A stretch of DNA of 64,000 nucleotides, taken from positions 1 to 64,000 of the forward strand of contig DATJPD010000125.1 in assembly GCA_035506575.1 (NCBI GenBank), in the 5' to 3' direction. Positions 44,140 through 52,528 of the stretch are shown piece by piece. The first letter of the stretch is position 1. Every line of letters starts with the position of its first letter. The notes under the pieces are model-generated. The model was not told where the DNA came from, searched no databases, and saw only the letters and a program-made list of their open reading frames with translations. The stretch is from DATJPD01 sp035506575 (lineage in GTDB: Bacteria > Pseudomonadota > Alphaproteobacteria > CACIAM-22H2). A program made the translations under genes and the position numbers.

Positions 44140-44762
44140 GGCGCTCTCTTCCGAGCGCGGTGGCCGCCGGCCTTATCCTCGCCGCGTGCTCCGTCGGGCC
44201 GCCCCCAAAGACCTATGTTCTCGGAAGCACACCTCCGGCGAGCGATACCGTGGCGCCGCTGCCCGGGCGGCCGGTGCTCGAAGTCAGGCGCGCGCTCGTG
44301 CCGGACTATCTCGACGGCACCGACATCGTCTCACGCGGCCCGGGGAATCTGGTGCAGCCAAGCCGGACGGGACGCTGGGGCGAGCGGCTTTCGGTCGGCG
44401 TAACACACGCGCTTGCAGCCGGGCTGTCTCGCCGGCTTCCCGATGTGGTGATCACGACCAATCCGCCGCCCGAGGCGGCGGCCTGTGAGCTTCTGCTCGA
44501 TGTACAGGCGTTCGAGGCGGATACGGATGGACGTGTCGCGCTGGTCGGTCAGTGGCGTGTGCTCGCCGGCTCCTCCGGCGATACGCTTGCGGGCGAACAA
44601 GCATCCTTCACCGAACCGATCGCGGGCACGGGCGACGAACCGCTCGTCGTTGCGATGAGCGCCGCCGTGGACAAACTCGCGGAGCGCGTTGCGATTAGCG
44701 TCCGGCGGCTGGGCGCTCCGTGCCACGGCTCCGGCACCAGTGCCCGGTTCAGCCGCCAATAG
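44136..44762 (+). CDS. ABC-type transport auxiliary lipoprotein (PqiC-like)
   Basis: A 208-residue lipoprotein. A signal peptide ends in the lipobox LAAC (residues 15-18, lipidated Cys18), and the mature part is an ABC_trans_aux/PqiC-type domain (KTYVLGSTPP, RPVLEVRRALVPDYLDGTDIV, CELLLDVQAFEAD, VALVGQWRVL). In related operons it sits in the outer membrane and receives the MCE channel. The ATG overlaps the mlaD stop (ATGA). It ends the FNR-type box 4 operon; the next gene is convergent. Confidence 0.88.
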   Translation: MRRSLPSAVAAGLILAACSVGPPPKTYVLGSTPPASDTVAPLPGRPVLEVRRALVPDYLDGTDIVSRGPGNLVQPSRTGRWGERLSVGVTHALAAGLSRRLPDVVITTNPPPEAAACELLLDVQAFEADTDGRVALVGQWRVLAGSSGDTLAGEQASFTEPIAGTGDEPLVVAMSAAVDKLAERVAISVRRLGAPCHGSGTSARFSRQ

Positions 44763-44778
44763 GTCGGGCGCCCCCGCT

Positions 44779-44961
44779 CTAGCCGGGCGCGTCGGGACCT
44801 TGCTCGCGGAGCAACGTCTCGGCCGCGTCGGCGATCTGCTCCAGGAACTCGGCGGCGGTGGGCGCGCCCTTCAGGTCTTGGGCCCATTGGCGGACGAGCT
44901 GGGGGGTCTTCGGCCCGTGCTGGGCGATCCAACGTTCGGCGATAAAGCGTAAGTCACTCAT
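44779..44961 (-). CDS. Small hypothetical protein (60 aa)
   Basis: A short, soluble, helical protein (MSDLRFIAERWIAQHG at the start, then AAEFLEQIADAAETLL). No family recognised and the ribosome site is weak. The opposite strand carries only the end of the lipoprotein gene, so the frame is not a shadow. It lies 115 bases downstream of rluC on the same strand. In that gap a short hairpin (CCGCA-AACG-TGCGG) is visible but no promoter. Confidence 0.5.
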   Translation of the reverse strand: MSDLRFIAERWIAQHGPKTPQLVRQWAQDLKGAPTAAEFLEQIADAAETLLREQGPDAPG

Positions 44962-45076
44962 ACAAACCCGCAGAGATGCGGGCGCAAGTAGACCAAGTTC
45001 ACGGACTCAGGGGAACCAATGTCGGACCGCAAACGTGCGGCTTGCAACCTGACGTGGTGGCCGTTGCCCGTCGCCG

Positions 45077-46063
45077 TCACTGTTCGGGGAACGGGTCGAT
45101 GTCGGCGTCCGGATCGAACCCGAACAACTCCCACGTCTCCGCCATGTGCGGCGGCAGGCTGGCGGTCACGCGCAGCTCGCCCTCACCCGAGGGGTGCGGC
45201 AGGACGATCGAGCGCGCGTGGAGATGAAGCTTTCGTGACACGCTGCCGGTGAGAAACGCGGCCTGGGCGCCATATTTGCCGTCGCCGACGATGGGGACGC
45301 CCAGCCCTTCGGCCGCATGCACGCGCAGCTGATGGGTCCGGCCGGTGAGCGGCCACATCACGAGCCACGTGGCGCGGTCCGCCGCCGTGTCAACCGTCGC
45401 GTAGAGGGTGATCGCGCGCTGCCCGGCCTCGTCGTCGCGCGCCATCCGCTCGCCCGCCGGGCCCGCCTCCTTGGCCAGCGCCAGGTCGATCTTGCCCTGC
45501 GGTGGCCGTATCGTGCCGGCGAGCAGCGCCCAGTAGAGCTTGCGCGCGGCCTTGCCGCGGAACGCGGCCGCGAGCTTGGCGGCCGCGGCGGCACTGCGCC
45601 CCAGCAGCAGCACGCCCGAGGTGTCGCGGTCGAGACGGTGGACAAGCCGCGGCCGCTCGGCCGCGTCGAAGCGCAGCGCGTCCAGCATGCCGTCGAGATG
45701 CCGATGGGTCCCGGTCCCGCCCTGGACCGCGAGACCGGACGGCTTGTTCAACGCGATCACGTCGGCATCACGGTGGATGACCAGCGAGCGGACGAAGGCC
45801 GCATCGGCGGCGCTGACCGGCGGGGCGCGGCGTTGCGCGGACTCGGGAGCGGGACTGTCCGCGCCCGGCGGCACGCGCACGATCTGGCCCGCAGCCAGCC
45901 GCAGATTGGCTTTGGCGCGCTTGCCGTCGACGCGCACCTGCCCCGTGCGCAGCAGCTTTTCGAGCCGGCCGTGGCCCAGATTCGGGAAGCGCCGCCTGAA
46001 CCAGCGGTCGAGCCTGAGGTCCGCCTCGTCGGCCGACACGGTCAAGGACTGGACGCCGGTCAT
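45077..46063 (-). CDS. rluC: RluA-family 23S rRNA pseudouridine synthase (RluC-like)
   Basis: A 328-residue pseudouridine synthase. An S4 RNA-binding domain (about 13-65, LDRWFRRRFPNLGHGRLEKLLRTGQVRV) is followed by the catalytic domain, whose HRLDRDTSG motif has catalytic Asp145. GRTHQLRVH and VGDGKYG are also conserved. RluC modifies U955, U2504 and U2580 in E. coli 23S rRNA; this homologue probably has the same role. The start ATG (46063) overlaps the DUF429 stop by four bases; the longer frame to 46873 is not coding. Confidence 0.9.
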   Translation of the reverse strand: MTGVQSLTVSADEADLRLDRWFRRRFPNLGHGRLEKLLRTGQVRVDGKRAKANLRLAAGQIVRVPPGADSPAPESAQRRAPPVSAADAAFVRSLVIHRDADVIALNKPSGLAVQGGTGTHRHLDGMLDALRFDAAERPRLVHRLDRDTSGVLLLGRSAAAAAKLAAAFRGKAARKLYWALLAGTIRPPQGKIDLALAKEAGPAGERMARDDEAGQRAITLYATVDTAADRATWLVMWPLTGRTHQLRVHAAEGLGVPIVGDGKYGAQAAFLTGSVSRKLHLHARSIVLPHPSGEGELRVTASLPPHMAETWELFGFDPDADIDPFPEQ

Positions 46064-46950
46064 GCGGCACCAGCCAGTGCCGTATCGCGCTGCGGCGGCA
46101 CGCCGAAGATCCAGCCTTCGCGCCGCACCTGCGGATCTGCGGGTGGCGAGAGGCTCGCGCCCGACCGTTCGACCAGGTGGCGCAGTCCTGCGGCGGAGAT
46201 CAGCGCGTCGGTGTCGTGGTCGGACAACGCGCCCGCCGCCACGCCGCGCGCGCCGAGCTTGCGCAGCGCCATATTCAGCGCCTCTGCTGTGCGCAGCTTG
46301 GCCACCCCACCCGCCGCCTGCTTGCGGAACAGGGTCGGGTAGATCTCGACCAGAGCCGACTTGGCGCCCACGGGCTCGAACGGCCACACCGCGACGCGGC
46401 TGCGGTTCGCCGCACGGACATGCCGCAGCACCCGGATCCCCGTCAACGAGGCCTTGCCGACCTGCTTGGCGCCGATCAGCTTGAACACGCATTCGGGGTG
46501 GGTGCCGGTCGCCTCCGCACACGCGAGCTCGGCCCGGCGCTGGCGCAAGGTCCAGGTCGAAGGTTGGCGGCCTTTCTGCCAATAGAGGGGTGCGAAGCAC
46601 GGATCGGCAAGAACGCGAGAGCAGCCGAAATCGGCCGCACCGGCGCTCGCCTGCTCGATCAGCTCCCACAGGCCGAAGATATCCTCGAGCCGGGGAGCCG
46701 ATCCCGCGAGATAGCCGTGCCGTTCGAACGGCAGGCCGAAGGCGAAGTCGCAGCCGATCAGGAGGCGGCGTCCGGACCGAAGCTCGCGGTCGAGCCATCC
46801 AGCGGCGGCCGTGCGCGTCCACAGCGCCGCCTCGGGGGCCACGAGCCGCGGTGCCGCCTTGCCCGGCGCGCACTGGGCGATCGAGATGCCGGCGTAGCGG
46901 CCGTCGGCGCCGGACCAGTCGATCGCGATGTAGGCATCGAAGGGTCGCAT
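46060..46950 (-). CDS. DUF429 family protein (RNase H-like fold)
   Basis: A 296-residue protein. The N-terminal AYIAIDWSGADG and the later CDFAFGLP and SDHDTDALISAAGL blocks supply acidic residues in the order expected for DUF429, a predicted RNase H-like nuclease family. Activity is not established here. It sits between rarA (2 bases upstream) and rluC (four-base overlap), where related genomes usually have these genes adjacent, so it seems to be an inserted, translationally coupled member of the unit. Confidence 0.8.
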   Translation of the reverse strand: MRPFDAYIAIDWSGADGRYAGISIAQCAPGKAAPRLVAPEAALWTRTAAAGWLDRELRSGRRLLIGCDFAFGLPFERHGYLAGSAPRLEDIFGLWELIEQASAGAADFGCSRVLADPCFAPLYWQKGRQPSTWTLRQRRAELACAEATGTHPECVFKLIGAKQVGKASLTGIRVLRHVRAANRSRVAVWPFEPVGAKSALVEIYPTLFRKQAAGGVAKLRTAEALNMALRKLGARGVAAGALSDHDTDALISAAGLRHLVERSGASLSPPADPQVRREGWIFGVPPQRDTALAGAA

Positions 46951-46952
46951 GG

Positions 46953-48293
46953 TCAGGAGCGCTGCTTGGTCTCGCGCAGCTTGGCCCAGTACTCGAGGCG
47001 TTTCATGATCTCGCGCTCGAAGCCGCGCTCCACCGGCCGATAGAACTGCCGCCGCGCCATGTCATCAGGGAAATAATTCTGGCCCGAGAAGCCGTCCTCG
47101 GCGTCGTGGTCGTAGGCGTAGTCCTTGCCGTAGCCCAGATCCTTCATCAGGCGCGTGGGCGCGTTCAGGATGTGCTTGGGCGGCATGAGCGAGCCGGTCT
47201 CGTCGGCCGCGCGCTTGGCGGCGCCGAAGGCGACGTAGGCGGCGTTCGATTTGGGCGCCGTCGCGAGATAGATCACCGCCTGCGCCAGGCCCAGTTCGCC
47301 TTCCGGGCTGCCGAGGAAATCGTAGAGGTCCTTGGCCGCCAGCGCCTGCACCACCGCCTGCGGATCGGCGAGGCCGACGTCTTCAACGGCAAAACGCACC
47401 AGGCGGCGGGTGATGTAGAGCGGATCCTCCCCGCCTGCCAGCATGCGCGCGAGCCAGTAGAGCGCTGCATCGGTGTCCGAGCCGCGCAAGGATTTGTGCA
47501 GGGCGCTGATGAGGTTGTAGTGGCCCTCCTGCGCCTTGTCGTAGAGGGGCGCGCGCCGCTGCACGGCACCCACCAGGCCTGCCCTGTCCAGCCGCTTGGT
47601 CCCCGCGGGAAGCTGGAGCAGCTCCTCGGCCAGGTTGAGGACGTAGCGGCCGTCGCCGTCCGCCATGGCGATCAGCGCCGCGCGCGCCTCGGGCTCGAGC
47701 GGCAACTTGTGTCCCTCGGTGTCCTCGGCGCGGCTCAGCAAGGTTTCGATGGCAGCCTCGTCGAGGCGGTGCAGCACCAGCACCTGACAGCGTGACAGCA
47801 AGGCGCCGTTGAGCTCGAAGGACGGGTTCTCGGTGGTGGCGCCGATCAAGGTCACCGTCCCGTCCTCGACATACGGCAGGAACCCGTCCTGCTGGGCGCG
47901 GTTGAAGCGGTGGATCTCGTCGACGAACAGCAAGGTGCCACGGCCAGCGGCCCGGCGCTCGCGCGCCGCGGCAAACGCCTCGCGCAGGTCGGCCACCCCC
48001 GAGAACACCGCCGACAGCTGGACGAATTCGAGGTCGACCGCCTCGGCCAGGAGGCGCGCGATCGTCGTCTTGCCGCAGCCCGGCGGGCCCCACAGGATGA
48101 TCGAGGCCAGATGGCCGCTTGCGACCATGCGGGCGAGCGGCCCCTCCCCCTTCAGCAGATGGTCCTGGCCGACGACGTCCTCGAGCTTCGCCGGCCGCAG
48201 GCGATCGGCGAGCGGACGCGGGGCCTTCTGTTCGAACAAGCCGGAGGCGGGGCCCGCCGACAGCGCGCTGCGCTTGGAGCGCCCCGTCTTCAT
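46953..48293 (-). CDS. rarA: Replication-associated recombination protein A (MgsA/RarA)
   Basis: A 446-residue AAA+ ATPase related to clamp loaders. RPLADRLRPAKLEDVVGQDHLL opens the core; Walker A GPPGCGKTT occupies residues 69-77, Walker B LLFVDEIHRF includes Asp125-Glu126, and the sensor is TLIGATTENPSFELN with an SRCQVLVLHRL follow-up. The C-terminal MgsA-type domain (ALHKSLRGSDTDAALYWLARML) is intact. It acts at stalled replication forks. It follows degP by 27 bases, and is followed by DUF429 and rluC. Confidence 0.95.
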   Translation of the reverse strand: MKTGRSKRSALSAGPASGLFEQKAPRPLADRLRPAKLEDVVGQDHLLKGEGPLARMVASGHLASIILWGPPGCGKTTIARLLAEAVDLEFVQLSAVFSGVADLREAFAAARERRAAGRGTLLFVDEIHRFNRAQQDGFLPYVEDGTVTLIGATTENPSFELNGALLSRCQVLVLHRLDEAAIETLLSRAEDTEGHKLPLEPEARAALIAMADGDGRYVLNLAEELLQLPAGTKRLDRAGLVGAVQRRAPLYDKAQEGHYNLISALHKSLRGSDTDAALYWLARMLAGGEDPLYITRRLVRFAVEDVGLADPQAVVQALAAKDLYDFLGSPEGELGLAQAVIYLATAPKSNAAYVAFGAAKRAADETGSLMPPKHILNAPTRLMKDLGYGKDYAYDHDAEDGFSGQNYFPDDMARRQFYRPVERGFEREIMKRLEYWAKLRETKQRS

Positions 48294-48320
48294 GGGCGGC
48301 CCGTCTTCATGGGCAGGATG

Positions 48321-49757
48321 TCATCCCCCGACCAGGAGCGTGAGCACGCGGCCGCCGCGCCGCACCACGACCTTCCACGGCAGCGGGGCCGACGTCACGT
48401 GGCGCACGTCGTCCACGGTCTTGATCTGCTCGCTGTTGATCCGCACGAGGACATCGCCGGGGGTGAGGCGCAGCATCTGGGCGGGGCTCGCGGCGCGCAC
48501 CTCCGTGACCACGACCCCGTGTACTGGCAGAGATGGCTCCGCCAGCTCGTCGATCAAGGCCGGCGAGAGATTGGCCACCGTCGCCCCGCCGAGAGGATTG
48601 TTGCCGCGGATCGGCGTCACGTCGCGCGGCGGAGTTTCCGGGGGCGCGATGAGCGTCACGGGCAGGATTTCCGTCTGCCCCTTGCGCCAGATACTGAGCT
48701 TGATCGCGGTGCCGACCGTATGGGTCGCGATCCGGTAGCGCAGCCCTTCGTCGTCCTCGACGTCGCGGCCGTCGACCTGGGTGATGAGGTCGCCGCGCTT
48801 CAGCCCGGCCTGCTCGGCCGGCCCGCCGGAGTAAACGTCGGTGAGCAGCACGCCCGTCGGGTGCGGCAGGCCGAGCGAGGTGGCGATCTCGGCCGTCACG
48901 TCCTGGCCCGAGATGCCGATCCAGGGCCGCACGAGCTTGCCGCCGGCGAGGCTGGCGATGACCGTCTTCACCATGTTGGACGGGATCGCGAAGCCGATGC
49001 CGATCGAGCCGCCGCCGCCGCGGGCGAAGATCGCGGTGTTGATGCCGATCAGCTTGCCGTCCATGGAGATGAGGGCGCCGCCCGAGTTTCCGGGGTTGAT
49101 CGCGGCGTCGGTCTGGATGAAGAAGCGGTAGTCGCTGATCCCGACATTCGTGCGCGCGACGGCCGAGACGATGCCCATGGTGACGGTCTGGCCGACGCCG
49201 AACGGATTGCCGATCGCCAGGACGAGGTCGCCGACCTGCAGCTCGTCGGAGTCGCGGAACTCCAGCACCGGCAGCTTCTCCTTGCCGGGATCGATCTGCA
49301 GCACCGCGAGGTCCGTGCGCTCGTCGGCGCGCAGGACCTTGGCCGGAAACTCGCGGCGGTCGGCCAGCACCACGGTGATCTCGTCCGCCCCCTTGATCAC
49401 GTGGTCGTTGGTGACGATCACCCCGTCCGCGTCGACGATGACGCCCGAGCCGAGCGCGTTCTGGACCGAGTCCGGGCCCTTCGCGCCGGGGAAGTCGTCG
49501 CCGAAGAAGCGGCGAAAGAACGGATCGTTGAACAGCGGCGAGGGCGCCTGGTGGACCGTCTTCTTGGTGAAGACGTTCACCACGGCGGGTGCAGCCCGCT
49601 TCACCAGCGGTGCAAAGCTGAGCCGGATCTCCGCCGCCGAGCCGGGCGTGTCCGGGCTGGATGGCGACTGGGCGTGGCCGATGCCGGGCAGCGCCGCCAG
49701 CAACATTGCCGCGACCGTCAGCGCTCGTTTCAATGCCCGCGTTCTGCTGCGCCCCAT
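48321..49757 (-). CDS. degP: Periplasmic serine endoprotease, DegP/DegQ (HtrA) type
   Basis: A 478-residue HtrA protease. The signal peptide ends near residue 29 (GIGHAQS). The trypsin-like domain has the triad His119 (TNDHVI), Asp149 (RTDLAVL) and Ser225 (NPGNSGGAL). Two PDZ domains follow at about 265-350 and 385-470. It degrades or refolds damaged periplasmic proteins. It lies downstream of the ribosomal operon terminator, so it probably has its own promoter in the 50-bp space before the ATG, although none is obvious. Confidence 0.95.
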   Translation of the reverse strand: MGRSRTRALKRALTVAAMLLAALPGIGHAQSPSSPDTPGSAAEIRLSFAPLVKRAAPAVVNVFTKKTVHQAPSPLFNDPFFRRFFGDDFPGAKGPDSVQNALGSGVIVDADGVIVTNDHVIKGADEITVVLADRREFPAKVLRADERTDLAVLQIDPGKEKLPVLEFRDSDELQVGDLVLAIGNPFGVGQTVTMGIVSAVARTNVGISDYRFFIQTDAAINPGNSGGALISMDGKLIGINTAIFARGGGGSIGIGFAIPSNMVKTVIASLAGGKLVRPWIGISGQDVTAEIATSLGLPHPTGVLLTDVYSGGPAEQAGLKRGDLITQVDGRDVEDDEGLRYRIATHTVGTAIKLSIWRKGQTEILPVTLIAPPETPPRDVTPIRGNNPLGGATVANLSPALIDELAEPSLPVHGVVVTEVRAASPAQMLRLTPGDVLVRINSEQIKTVDDVRHVTSAPLPWKVVVRRGGRVLTLLVGG

Positions 49758-49778
49758 GCGTTGATTCTACCACAAAAG

Positions 49779-49812
49779 AAAATGGGGCGGCCCTGAGTGA
49801 CCGCCCCATTTT
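49779..49812 (-). terminator. Intrinsic terminator after rplQ
   Basis: A perfect 12-bp stem (AAAATGGGGCGG at 49779-49790 and its complement at 49801-49812) with a 10-base loop. On the minus strand the stem is followed by a T-rich tract (TTTTCTTTTG), as needed to end transcription of the rpsM-rpsK-rpoA-rplQ operon before degP. Confidence 0.9.
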
Positions 49813-49852
49813 CCCCGGCGAAGGAGTCCCCTCGCCCGGTGCGTTCTTACTC

Positions 49853-50296
49853 TCAGCCGGCGGGTGCGGGCTCGGCCTCGGCGGCCGCCGCCTGCGCCGC
49901 CTCGTGGCGCGCCTTGTCGGCGGCACCCTTGGCTGCCGGGTCGCGGTCGACCAGCTCGATCACCGCCATGGCCGCCGTGTCGCCGAAGCGGATCCCCGCC
50001 TTGAGCACCCGGGTGTAGCCGCCCTTGCGCGACTTGTAGCGCTCGGCCAACGGCCCGAAGAGCTTCTGCGTGACCTCGGTGTCGCGCAGGACCGACAGCG
50101 CGCGCCGGCGCGCGTGCAGGCCGCCCCGCTTGCCCAAGGTGATGAGCTTCTCGACGACCGGCCGCAGCTCCTTGGCTTTCGGCAGGGTCGTGCGGATCTG
50201 CTCGTGCACGATCAGGGCGACGGCCATGTTGCTGAGGGTCGCCTTGAGGTGACTGCTGGTTCGGCCGAGTTTGCGGCCCGCAAGCCGGTGACGCAT
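49853..50296 (-). CDS. rplQ: 50S ribosomal protein L17
   Basis: A 147-residue L17. The start MRHRLAGRKLGRTSSHLKATL and the helical core are standard; the tail after about residue 118 is a lysine/alanine-rich extension (AAKGAADKARHEAAQ). It is the last gene of the alpha operon, 35 bases after rpoA and just ahead of the terminator. Confidence 0.96.
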   Translation of the reverse strand: MRHRLAGRKLGRTSSHLKATLSNMAVALIVHEQIRTTLPKAKELRPVVEKLITLGKRGGLHARRRALSVLRDTEVTQKLFGPLAERYKSRKGGYTRVLKAGIRFGDTAAMAVIELVDRDPAAKGAADKARHEAAQAAAAEAEPAPAG

Positions 50297-50331
50297 GACT
50301 GAAAGACTCCGCTTAAGCGTTTAAGGCCGGC

Positions 50332-51348
50332 TCAGTACGGCTCTTCGAGCTTCTTGGCCAGCTCTTCGATGTTCTCGGGCGGCCAGTTGGGGATCTGCAT
50401 GCCGAGATGGAGACCCATCTGGGCCAGCACTTCCTTGATCTCGTTGAGCGACTTGCGGCCGAAGTTCGGCGTGCGCAGCATCTCGGCCTCGGTCTTCTGC
50501 ACGAGGTCGCCGATGTAGATGATGTTGTCGTTCTTGAGGCAGTTGGCCGAGCGCACCGACAGCTCGAGCTCGTCGACCTTGAGCAGCAGGTTCTTGTTGA
50601 ACGGCAGGTCCCCGCGCTGCTCCTCGGCGACGTGCGCCTGCGGCTCCTCGAAGTTGATGAAGAGCTGCAGCTGGTCCTGCAGGATGCGCGCGGCGAGCGC
50701 CACCGCGTCCTCGGGCGTCACCGCCCCGTTGGTCTCGATGCGCATCGAGAGCTTGTCGTAGTCGGTGACCTGGCCGACGCGGGTGTTCTCGACCTTGTAG
50801 GCGACCTTGCGCACCGGGCTGAACAGCGCATCGACCGGGATGAGGCCGATCGGCGCGTCGGCGGCGCGGTTCGTCGCCCCCGGCACGTAGCCCTTGCCGG
50901 TCTCGACCGTCATCTCCATCGACAGCTTCGCACCGTCGTCGAGGGTGCAGATCACGTGCTCGGGATTCATGATCTCGATGTCGTGGCCGGTCTCGATCTG
51001 GCCGGCGGTGACTTCGCCCGGGCCGGTCGCCTTCAGGTAGATGCGCTTCGGCCCGTCGCCGTGCATGCGCACCGCGACCGCCTTCACGTTCAGCACGATG
51101 TCGGTCACGTCCTCGCGCACGCCGGCGACCGAGGAGAATTCATGCAGCACGCCGTCGATCTTGATCGAGGTGATCGCGGCCCCCTGCAGCGAGGACAGCA
51201 GCACGCGGCGCAGCGCGTTGCCGAGCGTCAGGCCGAAGCCGCGCTCGAGCGGCTCGGCGACGATCGTCGCCTCGCGCTTCGGGTCGTCGCCCGGCTCGAC
51301 GTCGAGCTTCTCGGGCTTGATCAGTTCTTTCCAATTCTTCTGGAGCAC
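50332..51348 (-). CDS. rpoA: DNA-directed RNA polymerase subunit alpha
   Basis: A 338-residue alpha subunit with the N-terminal dimerisation domain (about 1-235, LTLGNALRRVLLSSLQGAA) and the C-terminal domain (about 250-320, ELSVRSANCLKNDNIIYIGDLVQKTEAEMLRTPNFGRKSLNEIKEVL). The C-terminal domain is the one that contacts activators such as CRP/FNR proteins. I place the start at the GTG of 51348, which gives the usual QKNWKELIKPEKL opening and has AAGGG eight bases upstream; a GTG at 51357 would add three residues. Confidence 0.95.
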   Translation of the reverse strand: MLQKNWKELIKPEKLDVEPGDDPKREATIVAEPLERGFGLTLGNALRRVLLSSLQGAAITSIKIDGVLHEFSSVAGVREDVTDIVLNVKAVAVRMHGDGPKRIYLKATGPGEVTAGQIETGHDIEIMNPEHVICTLDDGAKLSMEMTVETGKGYVPGATNRAADAPIGLIPVDALFSPVRKVAYKVENTRVGQVTDYDKLSMRIETNGAVTPEDAVALAARILQDQLQLFINFEEPQAHVAEEQRGDLPFNKNLLLKVDELELSVRSANCLKNDNIIYIGDLVQKTEAEMLRTPNFGRKSLNEIKEVLAQMGLHLGMQIPNWPPENIEELAKKLEEPY

Positions 51349-51449
51349 GGGGTTCACCCTTCATCGCTATCGCCGCCGGCCCAAACCCTGGGCCGTCGGT
51401 CGGTCATTGGCTCGCGAAGCACCACCGGGCGCCCCGCGACGAAAACTGT

Positions 51450-51872
51450 TCAGACGCGCCGGCGCTTGGGCGGCCGGCAGCCGTTGTGCGGGATCGGCGT
51501 CACGTCGCGGATCGACACGATCTGGAAGCCGACCGTCTGGAGCGCGCGCAGGGCCGACTCGCGGCCGGCACCTGGGCCCTTCACCTCGATCTCCAAGGTG
51601 CGCACGCCGTGCTCCATCGCCTTCTTGCCGGCGTCCTCGGCCGCCATCTGGGCGGCGTACGGGGTCGACTTGCGCGAGCCCTTGAAGCCCTGCGTGCCGG
51701 CCGACGACCAGGCGATCGTGTTCCCCTGGGCGTCGGTGATGGTGATCATCGTGTTGTTGAACGTCGCGTTCACGTGCGCGACACCCGAGGTGATGTTCTT
51801 GCGCTCGCGGCGGCGCGGGCGGGGCGTCGGAGCCGGGGCGGCGCCGCCGGAAGCGGCTTGTTGCTTGGCCAT
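51450..51872 (-). CDS. rpsK: 30S ribosomal protein S11
   Basis: A 140-residue S11 with a longer, Ala/Arg-rich start (about 22 residues) before the conserved NITSGVAHVNATFNNTMITITD block and the usual GCRPPKRRRV end. It lies between rpsM (26 bases upstream) and rpoA (about 100 bases downstream), the standard alpha-operon order without rpsD. Confidence 0.96.
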   Translation of the reverse strand: MAKQQAASGGAAPAPTPRPRRRERKNITSGVAHVNATFNNTMITITDAQGNTIAWSSAGTQGFKGSRKSTPYAAQMAAEDAGKKAMEHGVRTLEIEVKGPGAGRESALRALQTVGFQIVSIRDVTPIPHNGCRPPKRRRV

Positions 51873-51898
51873 AGTGGGACGGTCCTATCGGGTCTGGA

Positions 51899-52279
51899 TT
51901 ATTTGCGGACGGCGAGCTTCTTGCCGGCGATCGGGCGTGCCTTGCCCTTGCGGGTGCGGGCGTTGGTGTGCGTGCGCTGGCCGCGCACCGGCAGCCCTTT
52001 GCGATGGCGCAGGCCGCGGTAGCAGCCGAGGTCCATGAGACGCTTGATGTTCATCGCGATCTCGCGGCGCAGGTCGCCTTCGACCTGGTATTCGCGGTCG
52101 ATCATCTCGCGGATGCGCAGCACCTCGTCGTCGGAGAGCTGGTTGACGCGCTTGGGGGCCGGGATGCCGATCTTGGTGCAGATCTCCTGCGCCTTGGCGG
52201 GACCGATCCCGTAGATGTAACGGAGCGCGATCACCACGCGCTTGTTCGTCGGAAGGTTGACGCCGGCAATACGCGCCAC
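51899..52279 (-). CDS. rpsM: 30S ribosomal protein S13
   Basis: A 126-residue S13 (RIAGVNLPTNKRVVIALRYIYGIG to LPVRGQRTHTNARTRKG). The start codon is GTG (52277-52279) with GAGGAG nine bases upstream. It is the first gene of the alpha operon and has a private promoter and a structured leader, described separately. Confidence 0.96.
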   Translation of the reverse strand: MARIAGVNLPTNKRVVIALRYIYGIGPAKAQEICTKIGIPAPKRVNQLSDDEVLRIREMIDREYQVEGDLRREIAMNIKRLMDLGCYRGLRHRKGLPVRGQRTHTNARTRKGKARPIAGKKLAVRK

Positions 52280-52305
52280 GTTGCTTCTCCTCGCAGGTTT
52301 AGGCG

Positions 52306-52323
52306 CGGAGCCTTGCGGCTCCG
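52306..52323 (-). promoter_or_regulatory. GNRA-capped hairpin in the rpsM leader
   Basis: On the minus strand a seven-bp stem (CGGAGCC and GGCTCCG) is closed by a GCAA tetraloop, a stable fold in RNA. It ends 26 bases before the rpsM start codon, close to the ribosome site. It could take part in feedback control by a ribosomal protein; no such element is established here. Confidence 0.5.
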
Positions 52324-52372
52324 GGACTTAAAAGGGCTGACCGACACCCGGCACGCCACGCGCGCCACCCGT

Positions 52373-52401
52373 CGAAAAGCCCCGAAATAAAACGCTTTTC
52401 G
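52373..52401 (-). repeat. Leader hairpin, eight-bp stem
   Basis: CGAAAAGC (52373-52380) and GCTTTTCG (52394-52401) are perfect inverted repeats with a 13-base loop. The element lies about 45 bases after the predicted rpsM transcription start, so it would form in the leader RNA. No U-run follows, so termination is unlikely. Confidence 0.45.
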
Positions 52402-52451
52402 GCAATAGCGCAGCCACTCGACCTGGCCGCGGCACCACCGAGAAGGCGCGC

Positions 52452-52479
52452 ATTATATGTTTCTTTCACTCTGAGTCAA
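52452..52479 (-). promoter_or_regulatory. Sigma-70 promoter of the rpsM-rpsK-rpoA-rplQ operon
   Basis: On the minus strand a -35 of TTGACT (52479-52474) and a perfect -10 of TATAAT (52457-52452) are 16 bp apart. Transcription should start near 52445, giving a leader of about 165 bases to rpsM. This splits the alpha operon from the upstream secY-adk genes. Confidence 0.85.
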
Positions 52480-52528
52480 TCATCGGCTCGGAATTTGCAG
52501 TTCTGCCGTAAGACATTGACCAAGCAGG

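Noticed and set aside
45033..45046. Short hairpin CCGCA-AACG-TGCGG after rluC
   Set aside because: Five-bp stem with no U-run on either strand; too weak to call a terminator.
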